Shown one piece after another: positions 1 through 11,792 of a stretch of DNA of 64,000 bases. The notes beneath the pieces were generated by a model. It saw only the letters and a program-made list of their open reading frames with translations. It made no database searches and had not been told where the DNA came from. A program made the position numbers and the translations under genes. The DNA comes from Prinia subflava (lineage: Eukaryota; Chordata; Aves; Passeriformes; Cisticolidae). Position 1 is the first letter of the stretch. Every line of letters begins with the position of its first letter. The stretch is from positions 141,790,102-141,854,101 of the forward strand of contig NC_086247.1 of assembly GCF_021018805.1 (NCBI RefSeq), written 5' to 3'.

Positions 1-2902
1 TCTTTTTAAGTTCTTTATTAGTATCATCTTTTCCAAAGTTGTCAGGAGATAAGCTACTGCACATTTTCTATTAGATCTTACTGTGACAGTACATCACTAA
101 ACAGAGCTAAGCAGAGCTCTGCAATATTTAATTATTTTCCTTCTGAAATAATCTTTATGTATTTTATTCCCTATCTGAGCCTGACCACAGTAGTTAAGTA
201 GATGCTGCAGTGTAGTTTTATTTAAATTGACAATTATGATTATGGACCCTTTTGCCTAGGATTTTTGGTGATGTATATTTAAAGGAGACAAGTAGACAGA
301 ATAGTGCACTTAGGGAAATCCTACTTGAAAAGCAATTTTAATTTGCATTATTGATAGACAAAAAAAAAGTACAAAAGGTTTAATGGAGTTTAATGAGCAG
401 GTCTTGTGATTGCAGCATATTCCCAATAGCTTCTGTCTATTATCTCAGCATTATAGTAATCCTAGGAGTCTGTTAGTAAAAATGTGTGAGCTCTTCCTAT
501 CTTCTGCCTCTCTGACTTTTTCATCCAGCTCTTTTCTATTGCCTTTGGAAGAAAGAGCAGCTTCTCAACTTTCCTCTGGGCCACTGAGTCCCACTGTGCA
601 TCCTGCTTCAAACTACAAAACATAATCACAATGGGCATGAAATTCTCTTTTTCATAGCCATTTGCCAGGTGCAGTAATTGCATGATGAGCATGAAATACC
701 AGGGGAATCCTCCTATAAAGTGGGTATTGAACGAACAATGGGCATAGATGGCAAAATTACAATTCTCTGATCCTAACACTCCTGTCCTTTCTGCACATTA
801 GCTAAATTATTTCTTTTTCTGATCTGCTACAGAGTGGGTGATTATGTGTTGCAATGAAATTGCTGTATTGAAAAATGCAATCTTCATTACTTTTATGTCA
901 ATTCATAATCATTTGGGACAATCTTTAATTCTGATGGTGTTTTTGTTATTGGTAAGTGGTATAGAAGAATGATTTAACTTTATGGCTGGTTGATCAATAG
1001 GTCACTTCCATGATAGCATAGATTGCTTATGATCTCTGCCATTGGCACTTGTGTTAATATTTCTGTTACCTTTAATTATATTTTTCAAGAAAAGACCACA
1101 TTTAAAGTAGCACGTATACAGGATTATTTATGATGGAAATTCAGTTTATAAAATTAGTGAAAATGGACATTTATATCTGTTATATTTTGAATCACTGAAA
1201 GACTTAAGGGAAGAATGATACATATCCATGTGCTAACAAAAATTTCTGTGGAAATTGGTTTCTTTCCAGGGAATAGTGACTACAGAATATTTTATTTATT
1301 TGGAAATGCCTTTTTTTTTTTTTTTAATGAGGATGGCAAATTTTGGAAATATAAATTATTTTTTATGAAAAAATTAATTATCTCAGAAGTGCCCATAGTA
1401 TTTATGGAACTATAATTGTACCAGATTTTCATTCCCTTCTCTGAATTGCACACTATGGCAGAATGTATTAACAATACTGTCTCAGCTGGGAGAAAATGCT
1501 GTGAGACATTTTGGGATGTGCCATTTGACAGAAGAATATAGTCATGGCATTAACTGCACACAAATCTTTTTAACTGAACTCAGACTAAAAATTCCTAATT
1601 TTCAGCTGAAAATTATTAGCCTTTTTTTTCCTTTTAAATTGATTATGTTTTTATTAATATTTTCAGTAGGGATAAGTGAAAGAAACAGCTACATTATAGA
1701 ATGAAAATTCCTGACAAGTCTTTCTTCAGTATTTGGATGCTATTATCCACTCAGAAGCTCAGTGAATTGGAGAGCCAGACATGCTGCAATTGTCATTTTA
1801 ATCAGCACTAGTGGTGTAGAGCTGGTGGCAGTATATATTAGACTGAAAATGAATCACACAGTACAAAAATGTCAATGAAACAAGCTGAGGTCTACAGAAG
1901 TGACTTTTATTTATCTGTAGTATGAATTTCACTTCATCATCACTTCAATTAAATGAAGAAAACAAGACTTTAGCTTTACTTGAGTATAATAGAAGTGAAG
2001 TCTTATACTGAAGACAACTGAACCAATATTTTCCTAGGTAACAATGTTATCAATGTTAATGGTGTTAATAATATTTTGGCAAACATCACAGTAAAAATTA
2101 ACCAAGAGAGAGGCACTGATCTGTCATAACTTTTATTTTTACTGCCAGTTAAACAACTTCTGTCTCAATAAGTGATCTGTGAATCTGGCATCTTATTACT
2201 GGTGGTAAGACTATTCATCTTTAGTTATTTTGACCCTTGAAAAGGGAACTCATATCCAAAATGTTTAATATCTATCTTATTTCTCAACAAAAAATATAGA
2301 TTTGTTGGTAGTCAGTCACTGATTCACGCCCACAGAATGAAGGGGACTCTTGGTACAGAGTCAGAAATATTGTTGGCTGTTTAATTCTCTATAGTTCCAT
2401 ATTTTATTTATGAAATGGTAGAATTTAGTAAGACATTATGAAATAAAATATGAAATTAATTATTATACAAGATTCTTTATAACTGTATTAATTTTGAAGA
2501 AATTGTAGGAAGCACAAAATAATTCCCCTAGAAATTAAGTTGCTTTACATTTACTACGGCTGTGAAGACTTAGAGGTAGATGAGTAATAATTTTTCATTC
2601 TCAACAATAGTTTTACAGATAATGCTTGAGACATGCAAAGGATGATTAACAAACTGTGCATTCCAATCTATTGGCATCATGCTAATAATTCACTCCAAAA
2701 TAAGTTCGCCATTCACTACCAACTAGGAAAAAAATGCACAGACTTGGCATTTTGCTCACGTTATCTGCTTTCATAACCACTCATTTTCAAGTCAAGGCCA
2801 AGAGCTTTCCTAAAACACGTTTAAGCATGTAGGCTATATTTACCATAAATATATATTGTGTCTGAACTCAAGCTTTTCATTAAAAAAAACAGATTTCAAA
2901 AC
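1..2902. other. Unique AT-rich DNA, no gene seen
   Basis: Nothing beyond short runs of T (about 1310-1325) and A (361-368) stands out. The open frames are under about 105 codons, overlap on both strands, and have no recognisable domain. Confidence 0.7.
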
Positions 2903-3104
2903 TGGGCTCTGGCACAGGCTCCCCAGGGAAGTGGTCACAGCCCCAGCCTGGCAAAGATCAAGAAATATTTGAACAATGCTCTCAGGCACATGGTGTGGCT
3001 CCTGGGGATGGAGCAGGGCAGGGACTGGAGCTGGACTTGGTGATCCTTGTGGGTCCCTCACAACTCAACATCTTCTGTGATTCTATAGTTCTGTGATTCT
3101 GTGA
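2903..3104 (+). mobile_element. CR1 LINE, 5'-truncated 3' end
   Basis: This is the last ~200 bases of a CR1 non-LTR retrotransposon in forward orientation. The sequence shows a degenerate form of the CR1 stretch 'ggctccccagggaagtggt', then 'caagaaatatttgaacaatg', then 'gatccttgtgggtccct', and it ends in repeated octamers of the type ATTCTGTG/ATTCTATA. CR1 elements have no poly(A) tail and end in such octamers, and 5' truncation is their normal state. Small open frames that cross it on both strands are not genes. The 'gatccttgtgggtccct' block is shared with the SINE tail near 55.5 kb, so a CR1 subfamily of this kind could have mobilised that SINE. The subfamily was not determined. Confidence 0.88.
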
Positions 3105-3227
3105 AAATTAGGATATAATTAGTAATACAATCATAACATCTTATGGGAATTTTTGGATCTACGCTTTAAGTTCATTTTTTCAATCTTTGAAAAAATATCA
3201 CTGCTTGAGAAAAATAAATAGCCTTGA

Positions 3228-3310
3228 TTTTTCTCTTTTGTTTGGTTCTTTGTTTTTTGGTTTGGGGTTTTCTTGGTGGTGGTGGTGGTGTTTGGTGACG
3301 TGTGTTTTGG
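3228..3310 (+). repeat. T/G-rich tract with (GGT)5
   Basis: TTTGGTT, TTTTTTGG and TTTGGGG units followed by five GGT copies (about 3275-3289). It is the opposite-strand equivalent of the A/C tracts elsewhere in the window. Confidence 0.85.
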
Positions 3311-6300
3311 TTATTTTTTACTACTCAGTGTTTTAACATGAAAAAAGCCGCTAAGATCTGTTTTTTGCTAAAGTTTTGCCTCCTTGAAGACACATAGAAA
3401 ACATAAGAAAATTCACTGGTGGAAAATCACTTTTAGCAAGTTACTTCTGTGGTGTGAATACAGAAAGCTCATAAATCAGTATTGCCATCAAATTTGAGTT
3501 ACATTACTTTTGGCAGATCTCAAAACTTTTTTTCTTTTTTTTTCAAACTACAGAAAGGTGTCTGGAGATATCAGAAACTGAGCCTTAATCTCACACACTA
3601 CAATTTGGAACAGAAGAAAAAGAAGGGGGAGCTCTTCAAAAATCAATTTTATTTCAGAGCCTTTAGAATTACTTTAAAAAAAACCTGTTTAACCACATTC
3701 TGGGCAACAGATTCCCTCTGGGCAGCCTGAAGCTGTAATTCATGCAAAGATTTCCTCTATCGTCTTAAGGAGGATACAATTTAAAATGTTTATATACAGA
3801 CCTACTAAGAGCTGATATAGTGGCTTTATATTCATAATGTATGTCACAAAAGTACTTAAAACAATTTTTACTTAACATATCTGACTTTAAATTCAAAGGT
3901 GGTTTACTCTTGAGAGGCACTTTGCTTAGTAGTATGTGTTGGGAATGTGCTTATTCTCAGCTTTCCCAGAACATTTTTGTGAAAAGTCAAAGGAAAAGCA
4001 GAGAAATAAATCCTAAAGATGGTTTCAAATGCAATTTAAAATGAATAATGGAAGGATTTGAGATGTTATAGTGGCTTTCAGGAACCTGAACAAGTTCAAG
4101 TTGTTACAGCTAAGAAACAAATCTCAAAAGCTACGAGCTTCTTGATTGCAGCCTGCAAATATGTACATTGACTTTTTGAAAATAAAATTCCTGTCCAAAG
4201 AATTTTTGCAGGAGGATGCTTGTCTTAGGATATTAAATTTCCCTAGAAGCCGTTAGGTATTGATTAGTCCTGTAGCCCTGGGCAAAGCTGGCTGTTTCTC
4301 AGAACATTGCCTTGGAGGGTGATCACTGTGATCTATGAGTTAAATGGAAAATGGAGTCTGCAGGATTTCCATCCACACAGAGAGCCCTTGCCAACCTCAC
4401 CAACACATTCTCTAAGTGAATTCTGAGGTGTGCAAGTCTTATTATTAAATCCTAAGATTCTATCCAGGAGGGAATGGTCTTTTAAAAAGTATTTACTACA
4501 GCTGGATAACTACAGAAATTCCTCTTTTAACAAATGCGAGAAATTCTTGGGTTTAATGCTGAATATTCAGAATTCTTAATGCTATTCTAATCAGCTTTTT
4601 GTGAAAGTGTTGCATGAAGCACTGAATTTTCTGCAAAGGTGTAGAAATCTTTGTTCCCCTCTAAAAGATAAGCCCCAAAAGCAATAGATTTATTCAAGAC
4701 TTACACCTAAGGGTGTGTCTACAGGCAATCTTTAAAATATTTTAGAAAACGAATAAGCACATGAATTTTCACAAACACTTTCCTTTTTCAATAGTAATTC
4801 AGAGGAAAATATAAATCACAGCTATTCCTAGAAAAATATTCTCAGAAATAAAACTAATGGCAAAAATTCTCAGTGAATGTATAACTATGATAGATTCCTC
4901 TGTAATGAAATGAATGAGATTTTTTTGATTTGAAAATGTGTCTAGTTCTTTCAATACTACAGCAACCAGCAAAATATTCTTTTCAAAACCTTACAGGATG
5001 TGTATATATAAATTTATGTATCTATAAATATTTGGAACTTCCAGCTGAAAACTAAATATTAAGGGGAGATTTTTCTTCTGGGTTTATCACTTGTGCTTCT
5101 TGCAGATTTATTAGCATCTGTTCTATGTCTCTGGGTTTATTTTTTAATTTTTATACTTGTAATTTTTTCCCCAAAACTCAGGCAATTTACTTTTTCCTTC
5201 TTACATTTGCACTGTTTTTATCAGCCTATTTTGTTTATTCCCATTATTATGGTGAAATGTACATATTACATAAAATTTGAGAGCATTCAAACATCAGTGT
5301 TTGCAAATCAATACTATGCTCTTGTTGTAACCTCGGACCAGTAAAATCATCATCACAAATGAAACAGTGCAGATGTCAGTAGAATTCTGTACATTATGGA
5401 TTACAGGAATTGAATGATTTAGTTGCAGAGAATAGGTGCTGGAATTAAGACAACAAGGCAAACCATCTGATTTGTTGAAGTTTTTTTTTATTTATTTATG
5501 TCTTTATCAAAATTATGAATTACTTTAGAAGGCATCCCTCAAGGGAAAAATCAAATCAATTTTTTTTATTTCTGTCCTTCTGTTTTCATTGCCATGTAAA
5601 AATCACAAGATTCAAGATTTACCACTGATTCATTTCTAAGAATCATCCAAAAATGTGGATGTTTGATGATGGAATTTTTTTTTAAATTCGTTGAATTTCT
5701 TCATGTGCCTGTGTATCAGTTTTACTGTGACTTAGAGCACCTTTAGCTGTTTTGGCTTTCTGGTAAGTACCTCTTTATTGCAAAATACTACCTTAAAATT
5801 CACTAAATAAACAACTTCAACCTTTTAATCATTTGTTTACATACTCTAGCAGGACACATAGAACTGGTGTTCATTTGTACATATAATTTCCTTTCTTGCT
5901 TTTGTACCCTTCCCACCAAACATGGCTCCTTGGCTGAGTTTCCTGAGGCAGCTTCAGATCATAAGCAGAGCCACATCAGCTTAGCAACGTTTTCAATACA
6001 ATAACAGTATTTGTTTGCTTAGGAACTTCCTTGTTAGTGCTTCAAAGTGCTTTATAAAACCTTAAATAGTACAGTCTGCTGGGGTTAAAACTTCCTTTGT
6101 TTGTTTGGGTACTTGTCCCCCCTTCCTCCCCTCTCCCCAGAGATGCAGGCTAATGAGCAAAGCGGGAAGAGGGGGCTGTGCTCAGCATCTCCCCCAGCCC
6201 TCATTAGCCACAGGGCATGTGCATTCCCATGGCACAGGTCATAACCCCAGGAAATGCCTCATAACCCCCTACTCTCCTCTAGGACCAATCCTGTATCAAT

Positions 6301-7729
6301 TCTGTATCTATTCCTGTCTCAGTGCAGCTTATGAATACAGAATTGCAGAAAATATATTTCACTTCCAATGATCATTTGTCATCTGTAGCTGATCTAGCAA
6401 AACAGATAAGTTTGGTTCTCCCTGATTTCAGCTGATAATAATATTATGAATTCAAAAGTCAGATTGTCCAAGTCAATTTTCTGCTAAAGGGTACTTTTCT
6501 GGGAAGGGAGGGGGGAAGGCATTAAAAGGAAAGATATTCATCAGTTGCACAGAACAATATTACGAGAAAAAAACCCACTCTTATTGCCATATTAAAAATA
6601 ATTTTTTTAAAAAAAGGTTTCAGTAAGGCTCCTTTAATGTGATAATTGAAGACAGGTTAGTAGACCTATTTTTCTTGCCAGGCAGAGAATTTTTGCCATC
6701 TAGATGGAGAAAAAACAGCTGGAAAACCCTGGCACTGTGACCTTGAGAGGACTCAGAAAGATGATCCAAGTGTATGATCCAAAAATGTTCTCATCACCAA
6801 ACGCCATAGAGATTTGGATATCTGCAGGATAACAGCTTTTGAAACCTTTCTCTTTCCAGAGGTCAGTGGATGGGAGAGATGAAAGGTACTTTGGGTAAGA
6901 GCTAGGCAAGGACACCTGAACAGGAGAAAACATGGAGACTGAGAGAAGAAATTAAACAGAGAAAAGGAGGGACCAACTGGGAGTAGATGGGTATGTAAGT
7001 ACTACGTATTTAAGTACAAACAAAGTTTATCAACTCTGTTTTTATAGTGTGTGGAGAGAATTCAGCATTTTGACATCCCTGAATAGACTTTTGGACAGAT
7101 TAACCTAACTTTGTCCCAACAACTCAGAGAAAATTAGAGCCTAAAGAACTTCTTCAGAGTTAGATATCTAAAACGGGGTGAAATGAGTCTGACCTACACT
7201 CTATGAGGAATTAGATGATCTCAATGATTGCCAGATTTCTCCACACAGGCCTATCTTTATGATTTACCTACAATAGATTTTTTTCCTAAGAACCTGTTTC
7301 CTCCAGTACAATGGCAAACACTGACTGAGAAATGAATTAGGATTATGCAGGAAATGAGTGTGCTGCAAATTGGCTTCTTGCCTTATTACACATAGAAGTT
7401 CAAAGTTGTGTGGTAAATGGAAGAGAAGTGTCAAGAAAGGATGGTTTAATCATTAAGATAACTAAATGCTGTGAGAATCCAGATCTTTGCATCAGTGGGA
7501 TTTTTGATGGAACCAAACAATTAAACCAAAATTTTTGTCAGTAGCCTTTACTGCACATTACTCATTTTCTGATTGTTCATCTTGGGTCATATGGGGACAG
7601 ATTTTCCAAAACTGAGCACTCACTGCTGCAAATAAAGTCAGCTAGGTTTGAAAAGTGTTCTGAAAAGTCTTGTTGCTCCTGAGAGGGTGTATAGAGAATC
7701 TAAAACAAGTTTATAAACTTGACAGCACT
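3311..7729. other. Unique AT-rich DNA, no gene seen
   Basis: Mostly unique sequence. A GC-richer patch at about 6110-6290 begins with a C/T-rich run. A purine run with GGG blocks lies at about 6499-6518. No repeat family or coding frame was recognised. Confidence 0.65.
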
Positions 7730-7848
7730 GAAGTTATCTGAGCCTCAGCTCTCTGCTCGTAGTATATGAATAATAGGCCCATCAAACTCTCAGGGGCTGT
7801 GTGAAGTGAAAATCACCTCCTGTGTAAAGTATGTCACCTCCTGGCACC
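7730..7848 (+). mobile_element. MIR-type SINE, 3' half (ancient)
   Basis: The stretch follows the order of the MIR 3' half: 'aagttatctgagcctcag', then a degenerate middle, 'gaataatag', 'ctcaggggctgtgtga', 'tgtgtaaag' and finally 'cctggcacc'. In the MIR family the corresponding blocks are AAGTTACTTAACC...CCTCAG, AATAATAG, CTCATAGGGTTGTTGTGA, TGTAAAG and GCCTGGCAC. The order and spacing are right but many positions differ, as expected for a repeat older than the bird-mammal split. The call is made by eye from remembered family landmarks; no alignment was run. Confidence 0.55.
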
Positions 7849-8821
7849 AAAGATCACAGAAATAGCTATAATGACCTTGTATTTCCTTCAGAGGTTTGCT
7901 AGTATACTCTAAACAAGATCTAGAGTCACACTGCACCAGAATAATAGAATAAAATATTTAATAATGGTTATTCACTATGTTAGACTTGGAAAAGAAAAAA
8001 TATTTAGCTGACTCTCTAACTGACACACATACACAGACAAGCCAGATGGACATTACCCTTTCTGAGGTTCTTAAAAGCATAATGTTCTTTTGATTTTCTT
8101 TCAACATTAATATTTGGGTTGTATTACCTGTATGTACAAAACTTTCTGAGGTTTTGGAGGTGGGGGACTAGGGGTGTTTTTATTATTATTTATTTTTACC
8201 TAGAATTTAAGTTCCGTTAAGGACATTGGTCATAAGATGTGGATAACTTTGATCCCAAACTCACTCAGATCAACAGGAAAAATTCAAAAGCACTGAACAG
8301 ATTTTGCCTACTTTGCAGCATGGCAACAGTCAGAGATATCTAAAGGAATGAGATAATTTTGGAACTGGAAGTGGAAGAACCATGTCAGCATCCAGCCCAG
8401 GTTTCCTACTGCCTGTAGGAAAGACAGAGTAAACCTCGGGCTGTGCTTGGCACTGGAGAGGTCTCTGGAAACCGAGGACTGGTTTGGACACCTCCCTTCA
8501 GGTGAGGTGCAGAGACAAGCCAGAGCAGAACAAGGTGGAGACAACATGACTGGGGCAGGAAATACTGGGACAAACTAGCATTCGAAGAAAGGTTGAGACA
8601 GCTGGTGTCGTGAATTAGTGTTCTAGTTTGTTTAAGGAGTCACTGGCAAAGGTTTTGGAAAAACATGTTTCATATAAAAGTGAAAGCGTGACAAGGCTAA
8701 TTGGCAAGGTTCACTCTACTTTTTATTTGATGGTTAAAGCACATGCAGAAAAACCAAACTAAAATCTAAAATCAATCAACCTAAAACCAAAATCAACACA
8801 AAAACTATCTACAGGGAGTGG

Positions 8822-8935
8822 GGCAGGGTAAGGATAACATTAAAGGTAAAGGTAAGGGTGAGGTAAAGGGAAAGGTTAAGGGCAAGGGTAGGGTAGGAAA
8901 AGATAAGGACAAAAAGGAATAAGGGAGATACTCTC
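8822..8935 (+). repeat. Degenerate G-rich tandem repeat (GGTAAA/GGTAAGGG-like)
   Basis: Units such as GGTAAA, GGTAAGG, GGGAAA and GGGTA follow one another with no fixed period. The stretch lies inside the putative LTR. The densest part, 8878-8897, has closely spaced GGG runs that could form a G-quadruplex on this strand. The units recall variants of the telomere repeat, but TTAGGG itself is not tandemly repeated here. Confidence 0.6.
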
Positions 8936-9209
8936 ATTTAGGTGCAAGGTTTAGAGTAGACACCTTGCCAGATTGAGCCCTGGACTTCACCAACAGTTTA
9001 GGCCTAAATGTTTAACAGCACTTATTGGATAGCTTAAGGCAAAGAGTTTAACAAAAGATTCTATAGGATTTACTATAGCACAATAAGGATGCTGAAAACC
9101 TGATTAGAGAAAAATCAGGCAGCAGTAGACTTTATGAGAAATCGAGGCACCTAACTTTCTCACACTGGCCTGAGAAATTGTGAGGAAGAATCAAAAACAG
9201 TCCTTGAAA

Positions 9210-9255
9210 GGTGAAAACAGTTAAGGTGGAAAACAGTTAAGGTGGAAAACCATTA
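9210..9255 (+). repeat. Three-copy ~16-bp tandem repeat inside the LTR
   Basis: Three successive copies of GGTGGAAAACAGTTAA-like sequence are visible, the first lacking one G and the third degenerating to 'ggtggaaaaccattag'. It lies about 100 bases upstream of the LTR's TATA box, where U3 enhancer repeats are often found. Any enhancer role is inference. Confidence 0.7.
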
Positions 9256-9322
9256 GCAGGTGGTGTTTTTCTAACTTGTTATTTACTTGGAAGAAATGGT
9301 CAAGGGGTGTTGTTCTGAGTGT

Positions 9323-9375
9323 CCAATAGTGTTTCTTTCTTGGAAATGTCTATAAAAGAATAGTGAAAAAATAAA
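9323..9375 (+). promoter_or_regulatory. LTR core promoter and polyadenylation signal
   Basis: CCAAT at 9323-9327, 'tataaaag' at 9351-9358 and AATAAA at 9370-9375 occur in the order and spacing expected of an LTR core promoter followed by the polyadenylation signal. The motifs are intact; whether they are active cannot be told from sequence. Confidence 0.5.
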
Positions 9376-9449
9376 GATTGGCTCTCTTTGCCTTCTGAGA
9401 ATAGAGAGTGTGTCATTGTTCTACTGCTGTCCCTAATCCTACAATGACA

Positions 9450-11566
9450 GTACAACAATAACCCACTTACGGGCCTAACTCACAAATCTAAAGTATTTAA
9501 GAATCTAGGAGAACAAAGTTCATAGCACATTTGCTGTAACCTAGACACACTGGCATGAATACAGAAATGTGCATAAAATCTGCATAAAATACTTACCTGT
9601 GAAAAATTCCCCTCAAGCTCAGTGAAGTGCTTGTGTGAGCCTTTGCATCTTCTCAGAGGGTGAAGGACTTTGCCATGAGGAGTGAGGGAATCAGCCCAGG
9701 CTGCACTGCTATTGTTCAGTGGGGGTAGTACAGGTATAGCAAACTTGAGAGTTTTCTTCTTCTGGGAGGACCCACTCAGAGGAAGGTTGCTGGTTTCAGC
9801 CCCTCAGCAGTCCAGGAGAGTTCAAAATATCTCAGGAAGGCTCTTTATAGGGCTACACAAGAGTTGGCTTAGACATAATAGTTTTCCATCCTGACTGCAA
9901 CTCAGGTGGGCAACTTGCTTTGAAAATTCAGTAACAAATTGTTATTCCACTTGAGTTACCATTCAGGCAAGAAAGACAAGTTTCCAAGGCTGTGCTCAAC
10001 AGACAGCACTAGTTCCTGACAGCAGACAGTGATTCTGGTAAGACCTAGAGGACCTGAGCCCAGGTGTTGTTCATAAAGGCCAAGACATAAAGAACTTTTC
10101 TGAGATCACAGCCTGGCCCAAGGGGAGATGGAGCAGGGCACTGCACCATCATAGTTGGGTTTTAGGGTCTAACCACAGAGCTTGTAACATTCTGCAACAG
10201 AAGAGTGGAAGAATTTATTCTCACTTTGCAAGACAAAACCAGTAGGAAATACATGAACTTGAATTTAGGGAGGACCCATTTTAGATATCAGGAAGAGTAT
10301 GTAATGTAAGCAAAGCTCTAATGGTGCCCATGGCACTTTGGTATCATCTATTACAGTAAGCTCTTAAGGAAAAGTTCTAAAAGTATCTCAGGATGACCAG
10401 AGGGATGGATGAAGCGAGCTATCCAAGACTTGACATATTTATCATTCACTACTTCTGTATTTTAGCTATAAATTGCCTCAGGTAAGGCAAATTAACTTAT
10501 GTTAAAAGCTGCACTGTACTGATTATAATGTTTCAAGAATCTCAGATACTTACTCTGTAATGGAATTGAAGAGATATGAGAGCTATTGCATTTTGTAGTT
10601 ACCTTTAGTTATTTAGGACCTTTCACCTAGAATTAAAGCTTTTGCAGGTTAGTTCAAGAAACACTTCTGAGAAATATCCCTGTCTAGCTGATTTTTAACA
10701 CAAACTGCCACTAATGTAAGAAATGCTATTTATGTAGAAGCAATAATATATATTTACATGTAGACATTTATATGCACAAAATAATATATACATTTATATA
10801 AACATAACAGATTCTTTGAAAGGTATTCAGGGGCTGAGCACTAGTATGGCTTTTTGTGGTTTTAAACTGTTCCAGTCAAATACAAGTTATAAACAATATA
10901 ACTATTACAGAAGGAAAAAAATCTCCTCAAAAATGCTTTCACTTTACAATGCATGCATGACATTTTATACTAAAATCTCCCTCAACAACAAGCAGTGGTT
11001 ATTCAGTTTACATTCAATAATGTAGAAAAACAGCGAAAGTACAACCCAAAATCTCTTAGGAAAATGCTATTCTCTACAGTATGAGCAGAGCTTGTGTTAA
11101 GGCAGTTCTTTAGGTTCCTTTTTCACCCAAAATGAAGGAAAGCCATTGTTTGACTTCAATCTCTAGTGTTAACTGACCATGTCAGAGCACTCCTCTGAAA
11201 TCAGCAGCATTTACTTGGCTGAACAAGACAGGAAAATTCAATTCTATTAAAGTTAGAAAGCAATCTGATGAAGAGAAATAAGCTACATACATGAAATGGA
11301 TAGAAATTTATTTCATAAACATAAAACTGTCCTTCCAAAATACGTTTTATTATTTGATTTGTATCTTTGAACTAAGCCTATATTCATGAAGTAGCTTGTC
11401 AAGATATTGAGAGAGACTTGTATTATGTGGAAGACATTTTTAATTACCTTAAAATACTTCTGAGAAGTATACAGTGTTCACTGTTTTGTGTTTTTAGGGG
11501 AATCTCACTCTGGTTAGAAGTTAAATTTATTTCCATTGTTGCTAATTTAACGTCTTTCTTTCTCAA
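9450..11566. other. Unique DNA between LTR and CR1, no gene seen
   Basis: No gene or repeat family recognised. About 10741-10805 is strongly AT-rich with short ATATAT runs. No retroviral internal sequence follows the LTR. Confidence 0.65.
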
Positions 11567-11792
11567 ATCCCTGCTCAGGCAGGATCTCCTAGAACACATG
11601 GCACAGGATTGCATCCAGAGGGCTCTGGAATATCTCCAGTGAGGGAGACTCCACAGTCTCTCTGGACAATCTGTTCCGGCACATGGTCATCTGCACAGTA
11701 AAGAAGTTCTTCTTCATGTTCAGGTGAAGCTTTCTGGGCATTAGTTTCTGCCTGTAGCCTCTTTTTTCACTGAATAAGCACTTGAAAATATT
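11567..11792 (-). mobile_element. CR1 LINE fragment, reverse orientation
   Basis: Read on the plus strand, this matches the reverse complement of the CR1 3' region: 'ccctgctcaggcaggatc', 'ggaatatctccagtgaggga', 'gactccacagtctctctgg', 'caatctgttccggcacatgg', 'agtaaagaagttcttcttca', and then a decaying end at about 11790. The element therefore points leftwards. The CR1 terminal octamers that should lie just left of 11567 are absent, so the fragment has lost its 3' end as well as its 5' part. The two short opposing open frames that overlap it are fragments of this repeat. Confidence 0.85.

Larger units (their letters stand above)
8606..9449 (+). mobile_element. Putative solo LTR of an endogenous retrovirus
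   Basis: An ~844-base unit begins TGTCGTG and ends AATGACA, giving short imperfect TG...CA inverted ends. Near its 3' end it carries, in order, CCAAT (9323-9327), a TATA box 'tataaaag' (9351-9358) and an AATAAA polyadenylation signal (9370-9375), followed by a T/C-rich stretch. That is the order of an LTR with U3, R and U5. No gag, pol or env open frame and no second copy lie beside it, so it would be a solo LTR left by recombination. Its U3 holds a G-rich degenerate tandem repeat (8822-8935) and a three-copy 16-base repeat (9210-9255). No clear target-site duplication was found, so both ends are uncertain. Family not identified. Confidence 0.55.

Noticed and set aside
8870..8900. Interstitial telomere repeat
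   Set aside because: The G-rich units vary (GGTAAA, GGGCAA, GGGTA) and TTAGGG is not tandemly repeated.
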